Shown here in pieces: positions 1 through 7,476 of a stretch of 64,000 nt of DNA. The DNA lies in contig NZ_RWGU01000051.1 in NCBI RefSeq assembly GCF_003944755.1, positions 1-64,000 of the forward strand, read 5' to 3'. Numbering within the stretch: position 1 is the stretch's first letter; the number at the start of each line of letters is the position of its first letter. The notes beneath the pieces are model-generated. The model was given only the letters and a program-made list of their open reading frames with translations, had not been told where the DNA came from and searched no databases. The position numbers and the translations under genes are program-made. Source of the DNA: Rhodovulum robiginosum (GTDB lineage: Bacteria; Pseudomonadota; Alphaproteobacteria; Rhodobacterales; Rhodobacteraceae).

Positions 1-1833
1 CGCGCGCAGACCGGCGGCGGCGTCTGTGGGCAGAGGCGCGGCGGCGCCCGCCGGGCGGGCCGCGGCGAGCGCCCGGAGTTTACCCTCTTCCACCGAGAAC
101 CCGAGCCCGGCCAACCGCACCGCCGCGGGGGCCGGCAACCCTGATTCGGGCAGGGTCAGACCGGCTCCCGACAGCGCCGCCGCCACTTGGCGGAGGAACG
201 CGGCATCGCCGCCGCGGTCGGTCAGGGTGGCCAGCACGGCGTCGCAAAGCGCGCGGTCCGCCAACAGGCCGTGCCGGCGCATCTGTGCCAGCGCGTCGTC
301 GAACGCGCCCCCGAGGGCAAGGCCCTTTACCGCGGCCCGCACCAGGCGCGGCCCGAGCGGCCCGCGCCGGTGCTCATGCGCGAGGGCAAGCGCGGCAAGC
401 ACCGCGTCGGTCGTCGGGGGCACGCCGCGGGCGATCCGGTGTTCCAGCAACATCGCCGCCGCCTCGGCCCCCGCCGCACCGCCCCGTGCGGCCAGCGCCG
501 AAAGCGCCGCCTCGGCGGCCTCGGGATGCGCGCCATCCAGCGCGACGCGGGCCTCCAGCAGCCGCGTCTCGGGGGCCGGGCTGGCCCCGGGCCGGTCGAG
601 CGCCGCGCGCAGCACGCTGGCCGTGTCACGGTCCCCGATGTCGAGAAAGCGCGCGACCAGCGGCGGGCCGAGCAACCGGCGCAGATGCGGCGGAAGGCCG
701 GAAAAGGCGCGCCGAACCGCGGCCCGGTCGATCGCCACGCCGCGGGCCAGGTGCGGCTGCGCCAGCACCGCCCAGAGCGCCGCGTCGCCGCTGCACGACA
801 TCTGCGGCGCGAACTTCGCCGGGTGCCGGGCGGCGCCGTGGTCGATGATCTCGGCCATTTCCAGCAGCAGCCAGACCTGCCTCGCGGGCGGCTCGGCCTC
901 TGCGAGGGCGGCGCGGGCTTCGGCGCCGAAGCCCAGCGCCAGGTAGGTGCGGGCCAGATGCAGCGCCGCGCCGGGCACCGCGCGGTCGCGCCCGTCGAAA
1001 AGCGCCGCGCGCGCCGCCCCGATATCGGCCGCCGCCCTGTGCGGGCCGGTCCAGTCGCCCAGGGCGAAAAGGTCGTCGGGCAGACACGCGGTGCCGGATT
1101 CGGTGACGGGCGGGTGCGCAACCGCTCCAAGCCCGCGGTCGATGCTGGTCGAGACCCGCATCTGGGGCCCCTCGGGCACGGGCGGCGGCGCCGGCACGGG
1201 CGCCGCCCGGCGGCGGGCCGCAGGCGCGGCCTGCACCGGCAGGTCGATTTCGGGGGCGATAAGACCCTGCGCCGCCGCCCGCCCGAGGTCGCGCGCGAGC
1301 CGGCGCTGAAGCTGCGCCGCGCGGGCCGCGTCCGGGCCGTCAGATGGCAGAGCGAAAGGCCCGATCGGGTCGATCGGCGGGCGCGCCATGGCGGGTGGAG
1401 GCAGGACCGGCGCCACCGCCGCCGCTGCAACCGGGGCGAGCCGCGCCTCGAAACGGCCGGTCGCGGGCGGCGGGCCGTCCTTGATGTCGAGCACGACGAG
1501 GCCCGGGCGCAGCTCGAAAGCGTCGGCATGGCAGGTGCAGGCGAGTGCGACACGCACGAGGCCGGCCTCGGGATCGGCGGTGACCGAAGCGATCCGGTCG
1601 CGCCGGATAAACCGGAACACCCGGCCGAGGTCGAACGCCATGTCGGTGCGCCCGAACCGCAGCACATACCCGTTGCCGTCGCGCCCCAGCCGCCAGTCCG
1701 TGGGCTCGGCAAGGGGAAAGACCAGCCGGGCGAACCCCGCATGCTCGCCCGACCGCACCGGCACCGTCTCGGCCAGTGCCGCCGGCCCGCCGCAGAGCGA
1801 AAGCATCGCCAACAGTACGAAGGCAGGTCTCAT
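1..1833 (-). CDS. Secreted helical-repeat (TPR-like) protein of the flagellar cluster, partial (3' end outside window)
   Basis: The frame opens at the ATG at 1833 and stays open to the window edge, giving 611 codons without a stop. The start overlaps the motA stop in an ATGA, so translation is probably coupled to motA. Residues 1 to about 21 look like a Sec signal peptide ending near Ala-Leu-Ala. About 100 residues of mixed beta character follow, then a long Pro/Ala-rich linker (roughly residues 110-240). The rest is an Ala/Leu/Arg-rich helical region with TPR-like spacing. I do not recognise a named family. Position after motA suggests a periplasmic role in motility, perhaps around the stator, but that is inference. 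The C-terminus cannot be assessed. Confidence 0.75.
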   Translation of the reverse strand, partial: MRPAFVLLAMLSLCGGPAALAETVPVRSGEHAGFARLVFPLAEPTDWRLGRDGNGYVLRFGRTDMAFDLGRVFRFIRRDRIASVTADPEAGLVRVALACTCHADAFELRPGLVVLDIKDGPPPATGRFEARLAPVAAAAVAPVLPPPAMARPPIDPIGPFALPSDGPDAARAAQLQRRLARDLGRAAAQGLIAPEIDLPVQAAPAARRRAAPVPAPPPVPEGPQMRVSTSIDRGLGAVAHPPVTESGTACLPDDLFALGDWTGPHRAAADIGAARAALFDGRDRAVPGAALHLARTYLALGFGAEARAALAEAEPPARQVWLLLEMAEIIDHGAARHPAKFAPQMSCSGDAALWAVLAQPHLARGVAIDRAAVRRAFSGLPPHLRRLLGPPLVARFLDIGDRDTASVLRAALDRPGASPAPETRLLEARVALDGAHPEAAEAALSALAARGGAAGAEAAAMLLEHRIARGVPPTTDAVLAALALAHEHRRGPLGPRLVRAAVKGLALGGAFDDALAQMRRHGLLADRALCDAVLATLTDRGGDAAFLRQVAAALSGAGLTLPESGLPAPAAVRLAGLGFSVEEGKLRALAAARPAGAAAPLPTDAAAGLRA

Positions 1834-2699
1834 GCGGCCTCCTTGCGGGTGGCCTTGAGCGCCTTTTCCAGCTCGGCAAAGCCCGGGCGCACGGTACCGG
1901 GCGCGTTTTGCCGGCCGACCTCGATGCAGATATTCGGCGCGTGGTTGTAAAGGTTGGCGACCAGCACCTCGCGGATCAGACGGTAGAAATGGCTGTCTTC
2001 CTCGACCACGGCGCGCAGCTTGACGGCGAACGGGCCGACCAGGCCGTAGGCCAGGAAGACGCCGAGAAACGTCCCCACCAGGGCGCCGCCGATCAGCTTT
2101 CCCAGGATCTCGGGCGGCTGGTCGATCGCGCCCATGGTCTTGATCACCCCCAGGACGGCGGCGACGATGCCGAGCGCGGGCAGGCCGTCGGCCACCGTCT
2201 GCAGGGCGTGGCTGGAATGCAGCGCAAGGGCGTGGTGCCCGTCCATCCGTTTTTCCAGAACCTCCTCGACCTGATGCGGGTCGTCGTAGTTCATTGCCGC
2301 GGCCCGCAAGGTGTCGCAGATCAACGACACGGCCTCGGCATCGGCCTGCACGCGCGGGTATCGGGCGAAGATGGCCGAGCTTTCGGGCGATTCCACATGC
2401 TCTTCCAGCCCGACCGGGTTCTGCCGGGCCAGGCGGATCAGCTCGAACAGCAGGCAGAGCAGGTCGCGGTAGTCGGCTGGCGTCCATCTCGGGCCTTTGA
2501 ACACCCGGCCGATATCGCCGAGCGTGCGCTTGATCGCCGCCATGTCGTTGCCCAGGACAAACGCGCCGGCCGCCGCGCCGCCGATCATCGCCAGTTCGTA
2601 GGGCAGCGCGTGCAGTATGATCCCCAGCTTGCCGCCGGCGGCGACATAACCGCCGAAGACCATGACGAAGACGAGGGCGATGCCTGCGAGCCCGATCAT
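1830..2699 (-). CDS. motA: Flagellar motor stator protein MotA
   Basis: This 289-residue inner-membrane protein forms, with MotB, the proton channel that drives flagellar rotation. The N-terminus is the typical MotA hydrophobic helix starting Met-Ile-Gly-Leu, with a Gly-Gly-Tyr turn. A second membrane segment near residue 35-50, a long cytoplasmic loop and a C-terminal pair of helices follow, with the conserved GLPALGIVAAVLGV and GGALVGTFLGVFLAYG stretches. An upstream in-frame ATG at 2801 would add 34 unlikely basic residues, so I chose 2699. Its partner motB is not adjacent but lies about 10 kb away on the same strand. The stop overlaps the next gene by four bases. Confidence 0.92.
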   Translation of the reverse strand: MIGLAGIALVFVMVFGGYVAAGGKLGIILHALPYELAMIGGAAAGAFVLGNDMAAIKRTLGDIGRVFKGPRWTPADYRDLLCLLFELIRLARQNPVGLEEHVESPESSAIFARYPRVQADAEAVSLICDTLRAAAMNYDDPHQVEEVLEKRMDGHHALALHSSHALQTVADGLPALGIVAAVLGVIKTMGAIDQPPEILGKLIGGALVGTFLGVFLAYGLVGPFAVKLRAVVEEDSHFYRLIREVLVANLYNHAPNICIEVGRQNAPGTVRPGFAELEKALKATRKEAA

Positions 2700-2766
2700 C
2701 GCCGCGCCTCGCCGATGGCGGTGGGCCGGCGCCGCATGGCAAACGGAGACGGTGACGATGGGCATG

Positions 2767-3321
2767 TCATTTCGTGGGCACCTCGGCGTTGCGGCCGGCA
2801 AGGATCACGCTGATCGAATAGGCGGCCTCGGGCGGCAGGCCGGCCATCACCGCCGCCGCGGCCTCGGGCCGCATCCGGCCGAGAAAGCCGGCCGCGAAAC
2901 TCGGCGCCATCTCGGCGAAGAGCGCGGCGGCCTCTTTCGGTTTCATGTTCTCGTAGACCGCCGTCAGCCGCGCCACGTCGCTTTCGGCGGCTTTCTCGGC
3001 CACGGCCAGAACCGCGCGCAGGCTGTCCTCGGCGGCCTCGAGGTCCGACATCTGGATGGCGATCTCCTTGCGCGCGAGGGTGAGGGCCGTCTCGCGCTCG
3101 ACCAGGCGGGCCTCGCGCTCGGAAAGCGCCGCGTCGCGCGCGCTCAACGCCCCCAGAGTCGCCGCGATGCCCGGTGGCTGGGCACAGGGGGCGGCGGCCG
3201 CCTGGACCTCGGCGGCCAGCGCCTGGGCCATACCGCCCCCCATGCGGGCCGCGCCAGAGACGACGAAGAGCCCGGCGATGACCAGCAACGCCCCGGGGCC
3301 TGCGCGCCGCGCACGGCTCAT
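2767..3321 (-). CDS. motE: MotE-type flagellar motility protein (MgtE-N-like domain)
   Basis: A 184-residue protein with an N-terminal membrane anchor or signal segment (about residues 10-30). A charged coiled coil of about 50 residues follows, then a C-terminal helical domain of the MgtE intracellular type, with the motif YENMKPKEAAALF and a later GLPPEAA turn. This layout matches the periplasmic MotE proteins of alphaproteobacteria, which act as chaperone or partner of a stator-associated protein. It overlaps the preceding 125-residue gene by four bases (ATGA) and precedes motA by 67 bases. Placement with fliL and motA supports a stator function. The identity of its partner here is not shown by the sequence. 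Confidence 0.8.
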   Translation of the reverse strand: MSRARRAGPGALLVIAGLFVVSGAARMGGGMAQALAAEVQAAAAPCAQPPGIAATLGALSARDAALSEREARLVERETALTLARKEIAIQMSDLEAAEDSLRAVLAVAEKAAESDVARLTAVYENMKPKEAAALFAEMAPSFAAGFLGRMRPEAAAAVMAGLPPEAAYSISVILAGRNAEVPTK

Positions 3322-3695
3322 GCCCCGGCCTCCCGGCGGCTGCGCCAGAAAAACCCGTCGGGCGCGTCGTCGCGCGATTCGGGCTGCGCAGGTTCTTGGG
3401 TGCCATGGGCCGGCGGCAGGTCATGCAGGGCGGCCACCATAAGCTCCAGCCGCTGGGCCGCGCCTTCGGCGCGGGCGGTGACCCCCTCCAGCGAGGCCGA
3501 CGAGGCATGCGCAGCCTCACGCGCGCCGTCCAGCGCCCGGGTCATGTCGTCGACCTGGGCCGACAGCGTGGCGATCGCCCCGCCCATCCCCGATTCGAGG
3601 TCGTTGAACCGGCGCAGGCGCCGGGCCAGGACAAGGCAGTAGATGGCGGCGCCCAGGGCGCCCGCCACCAGCAGGATATCCGCGATCAAGGCCAT
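3318..3695 (-). CDS. Small membrane protein with coiled coil, flagellar cluster (possibly DUF6468)
   Basis: 125 residues: a single N-terminal membrane helix (about residues 3-24), an Arg-rich cytoplasmic junction, then a long alanine-rich amphipathic helix predicted to form a coiled coil. The C-terminal tail is Pro- and charge-rich. The architecture and its position between fliL and motE resemble the DUF6468 proteins found beside fliL in alphaproteobacterial flagellar loci; I could not confirm the family. It starts nine bases after the fliL stop and its own stop overlaps the motE start, so the group is clearly one operon. No enzymatic motif is visible. Confidence 0.7.
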   Translation of the reverse strand: MALIADILLVAGALGAAIYCLVLARRLRRFNDLESGMGGAIATLSAQVDDMTRALDGAREAAHASSASLEGVTARAEGAAQRLELMVAALHDLPPAHGTQEPAQPESRDDAPDGFFWRSRREAGA

Positions 3696-3704
3696 ATCAC
3701 CCCC

Positions 3705-4190
3705 TCAGTTCAGCACGAATTCGGTTATCAGCAGGTCCTGCACGCGGCCGTCGCCGGCGATCAGCTGTACCCGCCGCAACATCTGGGCCCGCAGCCGGAT
3801 CAGCGCCGCGGGGTTTTCCAGCTCGGCCAGTTCGACCGCCCGCAGGTAGCTGTTGAAGAGATCGAGGATGCGCGGCAGCAGGTGCCGCACCTCGCCTGCA
3901 TGGGCCGGATCGACCTGAAGCTCGGCCTCGAATCGCAGATGCCGCGCCGACGCGGCCGGGCCGAGTGACACGATCAGCGGATCGACCGGCACGAAGGCGG
4001 GCAGATCGGCCTTGCCATCCCCCGCCGCCGACGCGGTGCCGCCATGCCCGACCGCGGCCAGCGGAAGCGTCACCAGCCCCAGGTATGTCGCCGCGAACGC
4101 GGCCGCGCCAAGGGTCGCGGCCAGCACCAGCCCAAGCAAAAGGCCCCGGCGCGGGGATCGGGGCGCGGTGTCTGCGGTTGCGTCGGTCAT
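3705..4190 (-). CDS. fliL: Flagellar basal body-associated protein FliL
   Basis: 161 residues with a short cytoplasmic N-terminus, one membrane helix (about residues 16-40) and a periplasmic domain. The domain contains the FliL pattern of a conserved beta strand (PLIVSLG), the helix HLLPRILDLFNSYLRAVE, and a C-terminal strand ending LLITEFVLN. FliL forms rings around the stator and supports motor function. It is the first gene of the leftward group fliL, 125-residue protein, motE, motA and the TPR-like protein. It is divergent from fliF across a 124-base region that carries a CtrA box. Confidence 0.9.
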   Translation of the reverse strand: MTDATADTAPRSPRRGLLLGLVLAATLGAAAFAATYLGLVTLPLAAVGHGGTASAAGDGKADLPAFVPVDPLIVSLGPAASARHLRFEAELQVDPAHAGEVRHLLPRILDLFNSYLRAVELAELENPAALIRLRAQMLRRVQLIAGDGRVQDLLITEFVLN

Positions 4191-4237
4191 GGTCGGGCTC
4201 CGGTTCCTGGCGTTGTCCCGTCCTAACCCTGCGAGGG

Positions 4238-4252
4238 CTAACCGATTGTTAA
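4238..4252. promoter_or_regulatory. CtrA box between fliL and fliF
   Basis: The sequence CTAA-N7-TTAA matches the CtrA consensus TTAA-N7-TTAA with one mismatch. It lies 62 bases before the fliF start and about 47 before the divergent fliL start, so it could serve either or both. Binding is inferred from the motif. Confidence 0.6.
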
Positions 4253-4314
4253 GCGCGGCGCGTGCAGGATCGGCCCTGCAACCGGGCAGAAGCCCTCAAC
4301 CGGAGTACGACGCC

Positions 4315-5859
4315 TTGGCCCAGATCATGGCTGTCTGGTCAGCGCTCGACGCGCGAAAACGCGCGATCGTCGCGCTGGCGACGCTTGGCGTGTTCGCCGC
4401 CGTTCTCGCGCTGTCGCAGATGGCTGCGGCGCCCCGGATGGCGCTGCTGTATTCCGGGCTGGCGCCCGGTGCCGCCGGCGAGGTCGTCCGCGCACTCGAA
4501 CAGGCCGCCGTCGCCCACGAGGTGCGCGGCGAGGCGATCTATGTGGACGCGCGCCAGCGCGACGCGCTGCGCCTGACGCTGGCCAGCGACGGGTTGCCCA
4601 GCAACGGCGCGGCGGGCTACGAGCTGCTCGATTCGCTTTCGGGTTTCGGCACCACGTCGCAGATGTTCGACGCCGCCTACTGGCGCGCGAAGGAGGGCGA
4701 GCTTGCGCGCACGGTCCTGGCCTCGCCACAGATCCGCAGCGCAAGGGTGCACCTGGCCACGCCCGCGCGGCAGAGCTTTCGCAGGGTGGCGGCGCCCTCG
4801 GCGGCAGTCACCGTCACCACGGTCAGCGGGCCGCTCGCGCCGGGCCAGGCGCAGGCGCTCCGGCATCTGGTCGCGGCCTCGGTCGCCGGTCTCGCCCCCG
4901 AGGCGGTCGAGGTGATCGACGGCGCGCGCGGGCTGATCCTGTCGGACAGCGCCGCGCTGCCCGGCGCGGTGGCCGACCGCGCCGGCGCACTGAAACGCAA
5001 TGTCGAGCGTCTGCTCGAGGCGCGCCTCGGGCCCGGCCGGGCGGTGGTCGAGGTCAACGTCGCCACCGTGACGCAACGCGAATCGATCCGCGAACGCCGC
5101 TTCGACCCCGATGGGCGGGTCGTCGTCAGCACCGAAACCACGGAGCGCCGGCAAACCGCCAAGGACAACGACGGCGGCGCCGTGACCGTGGCCAGCAACC
5201 TGCCCGACGGCGACGCCAGTTCAGAGCGGACGAGCGCCCGCGAAGACAGCGAAACCCGCACCCGCACCAATTACGAGCTGTCCGAGACCGCGCGCGAGAT
5301 CCTGCGCCAGCCCGGCGCGCTGAAACGGCTGAGCGTGGCGGTGCTTATCGACGCGGGCGAGGCCGCCGGCGGGCCTCTGCCCGAGGACGAGATGCAGGCG
5401 CTGCACGACCTGATCGCCTCTTCGGTGGGGTTCGACGCCGCGCGCGGCGACGTGATCACCCTGCGCGCGCTGCCCTTCACCGCGGTCGCGCCCACGGGCA
5501 CGGCGGCTGCGGCCGCCGGGGTCTGGTCGGCGCTGGCCGACCCGATGGCGCTGTTGCAACTGGCCGTCTTCGCCGTGGTGGCATTGGTTCTGGGGTTGTT
5601 CGTCTTGCGCCCCGTGCTGGTCGGGCGGGCCACGGCGGGCGCCGCCGAACTGCCGCCGCCCGAGGGCCTGACCGGCGAGATCGAGGGCACCGCCGCCCCG
5701 GCGGCCGAGATTACCCTGATCGGCCAAACCGGCACCGACGCGACGACGCCGGACGACGCGCCCCCCGCCGCCCGGCTGCGCCGGCTGATAGAGCACCGCC
5801 GCGGCGAGGCCGTCGAGATCCTGCGCGACTGGATCGAACAGGGCGAGGAGCGCGCGTAA
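4315..5859 (+). CDS. fliF: Flagellar MS-ring protein FliF
   Basis: FliF builds the MS ring in the inner membrane, the base on which the export gate and C-ring assemble. I place the start at the TTG at 4315: a GGAG lies nine bases upstream, while the next ATG (4327) is too far from it. The product is 514 residues. A first membrane helix is at about residues 16-36, then the ring-building YscJ/FliF domains with LYSGLAPG and the LLDSLSGFGTTSQMFDAAYWRAKEGEL region. A second membrane helix is at about 411-432, and a C-terminal FliG-binding helix follows. It is slightly short for the family. The stop overlaps fliH in TAATG. Confidence 0.93.
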   Translation: MAQIMAVWSALDARKRAIVALATLGVFAAVLALSQMAAAPRMALLYSGLAPGAAGEVVRALEQAAVAHEVRGEAIYVDARQRDALRLTLASDGLPSNGAAGYELLDSLSGFGTTSQMFDAAYWRAKEGELARTVLASPQIRSARVHLATPARQSFRRVAAPSAAVTVTTVSGPLAPGQAQALRHLVAASVAGLAPEAVEVIDGARGLILSDSAALPGAVADRAGALKRNVERLLEARLGPGRAVVEVNVATVTQRESIRERRFDPDGRVVVSTETTERRQTAKDNDGGAVTVASNLPDGDASSERTSAREDSETRTRTNYELSETAREILRQPGALKRLSVAVLIDAGEAAGGPLPEDEMQALHDLIASSVGFDAARGDVITLRALPFTAVAPTGTAAAAAGVWSALADPMALLQLAVFAVVALVLGLFVLRPVLVGRATAGAAELPPPEGLTGEIEGTAAPAAEITLIGQTGTDATTPDDAPPAARLRRLIEHRRGEAVEILRDWIEQGEERA

Positions 5860-6440
5860 TGGCCGCCCCCTTGCGCCTGGAAAGCTTTGACGCGGTGCCG
5901 GCCGAACCGACCGCCGCACCGGCCGACGCCCTGCCGCAGGCCGGCTATGAAGACGGCTATCGCGCCGGCTGGGACGATGCCGTGGCAGCGGCCGCGGCCG
6001 AGCGCGACCACATCACCGCCGATTTCGGCAAGGCGCTGCAGGAGCTTTCGTTTTCCTATCACGAGGCCCGCGGCCACGTGGTGCAGTCCGTGGCCCCGCT
6101 GTTGCGCACCATGGCCGAGCGGGTGTTGCCCGAGGTCGCGCACGCCCGGTTCGCCGACACGGTTCTCGAAGCGGCCCAGCGGCTGGCCGAGGCCGCCGCC
6201 GGCGCCCCGGTCGAGATCCGCGTCTGCCCCGAGAACCGCGCCGCGCTGGAGGCCGCGCTGGGCCCGGGGCCGCCGCTGTCGCTCACGCTCGTCGAGGATG
6301 ACGACCTCGGCCCGGGCCAGGCGCGGCTGACGGGGCGCGATGCCGAGCGCGAGGTCGATATCGAGCCTGTTCTGGCCGAACTCGGCGCCGCTATCAGCGA
6401 TTTTCTGGAAACCGAAGGAGAGGAGTCAGCTTATGGATGA
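5859..6440 (+). CDS. fliH: Flagellar export apparatus protein FliH
   Basis: 193 residues. FliH links the export ATPase FliI to the C-ring. The protein has a low-complexity acidic/Ala-rich N-terminus, a Gly-x-x-x-Gly segment (Gly-Tyr-Glu-Asp-Gly-Tyr-Arg-Ala-Gly) typical of FliH, a long central helix, and a C-terminal alpha/beta domain with the HJ-like region ending in the acidic DDDLGPGQARL segment. It lies directly between fliF and fliN, overlapping both, which fits the usual fliF-(fliG)-fliH-fliN order. Sequence identity in this family is low, so the call rests on layout, the Gly repeat and position. Confidence 0.8.
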   Translation: MAAPLRLESFDAVPAEPTAAPADALPQAGYEDGYRAGWDDAVAAAAAERDHITADFGKALQELSFSYHEARGHVVQSVAPLLRTMAERVLPEVAHARFADTVLEAAQRLAEAAAGAPVEIRVCPENRAALEAALGPGPPLSLTLVEDDDLGPGQARLTGRDAEREVDIEPVLAELGAAISDFLETEGEESAYG

Positions 6441-6720
6441 CGGCCCCGAGGCCCGCGCCGCCGCACCCGGCAACCCGCTGATCGGGGTGCCGATCGAGAT
6501 CACCGTGGCGCTCGGCCGGGCGCGGCCCCGCGTGGGCGAACTGTTGGCGCTGGCGCAGGGCGCGGTGCTGCCCCTCGACCGTCGGGTGGACGACCCGGTC
6601 GAGCTTTTCGTCGGCGACCGGCTGATCGCCCGCGGCGAGCTGCAAGAGCTCGACGGCGACCCGCCGGGGCGCATCGCGGTCCGCCTGACCGAGGTGGCCG
6701 ACCTCTCGGGCGGGTTCTGA
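6433..6720 (+). CDS. fliN: Flagellar motor switch protein FliN
   Basis: A compact 95-residue FliN consisting almost only of the SpoA/surface-presentation domain: VPIEITVALGRARPRVGELL, then LPLDRRVDDPVELFVGDRLIARGEL. FliN forms the lower C-ring and takes part in torque and switching. I chose the ATG at 6433 because a GGAGAGGAG sits 7 bases upstream and the start overlaps the fliH stop by eight bases. A longer frame starting at 6340 would be antisense-like in composition and lies wholly inside fliH. No FliM or FliG gene is visible in the window. Confidence 0.92.
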   Translation: MDDGPEARAAAPGNPLIGVPIEITVALGRARPRVGELLALAQGAVLPLDRRVDDPVELFVGDRLIARGELQELDGDPPGRIAVRLTEVADLSGGF

Positions 6721-6723
6721 GCG

Positions 6724-7446
6724 GTGCGCGCGCTTTGGGCCTGTCTCGCGCTGCTCGCCCTCGCCGTGCCGGCCGGGGCGCAGGAGATCACGCTGTCGCT
6801 GGGCGAGGGCGGCTCGCTCAGCGGCCGGGCGATCCAGCTGTTCCTGCTGATCACGGTGCTGAGCCTCGCGCCCGGCCTTGCCATCATGCTGACCTGCTTT
6901 CCCTTTATCGTCACGGTGTTGGCGATCCTGCGGCAGGGGCTGGGGTTACAGCAATCGCCGCCCAACATGCTGATCGTCAGCCTTGCGCTTTTTCTGACCT
7001 ATTTCGTGATGGAGCCGGTCTTTGCCGAGGCCTGGCAGGCGGGCATCGCGCCCTTCGTGGCCGAAACGCTGGCCCCCGAAGAGGCGTTCGCGCGCACCCT
7101 CGCCCCGTTCCGCGAGTTCATGGCCGGCCGGCTGGACCCCGACACGCTGGACAGCCTCTGGGCGCTGCGCGACGGCGCGGCGGCGAGCGGGCCGATCGAC
7201 GAGGCGCCGCTTTCGGTGATGGTCCCCGCCTTCCTGCTGAGCGAGGTTTCGCGGGCTTTCGAGGTCGGCTTTCTGGTCTTTCTGCCGTTTCTCGTCATCG
7301 ACCTGGTGGTGGCCGCGGTGCTGATGTCGATGGGCATGATGATGGTGCCGCCGGCGGTGGTTTCGCTGCCGTTCAAGCTGGCGTTTTTCGTGGTGTCCGA
7401 CGGCTGGCGGCTGGTGTCGGAGGCGCTGGTCCGCAGCTATGGCTAG
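6724..7446 (+). CDS. fliP: Flagellar type III export protein FliP
   Basis: 240 residues starting at a GTG three bases after the fliN stop. Residues 1-20 form a cleavable signal peptide (ends Ala-Gly-Ala-Gln), as usual for FliP. Next come a membrane pair with ITVLSLAPGLAIMLTCFP, the segment RQGLGLQQSPPNMLI, a periplasmic loop, and the C-terminal pair with FLLSEVSRAFEVGF and MSMGMMMVPP. These are signature FliP stretches. FliP is the core of the export gate with FliQ and FliR, which are not in the window. It ends 30 bases from the convergent flgI stop. Confidence 0.95.
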   Translation: MRALWACLALLALAVPAGAQEITLSLGEGGSLSGRAIQLFLLITVLSLAPGLAIMLTCFPFIVTVLAILRQGLGLQQSPPNMLIVSLALFLTYFVMEPVFAEAWQAGIAPFVAETLAPEEAFARTLAPFREFMAGRLDPDTLDSLWALRDGAAASGPIDEAPLSVMVPAFLLSEVSRAFEVGFLVFLPFLVIDLVVAAVLMSMGMMMVPPAVVSLPFKLAFFVVSDGWRLVSEALVRSYG

Positions 7447-7476
7447 GGCGGGCCCTGAAGTGGCCTCGATCAGTCT

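Noticed and set aside
187-1950. A 587-codon rightward frame over the TPR-like gene and the end of motA
   Set aside because: Low-complexity Arg/Gly/Ala composition and no ribosome site. The minus-strand frame has a signal peptide and is coupled to motA.
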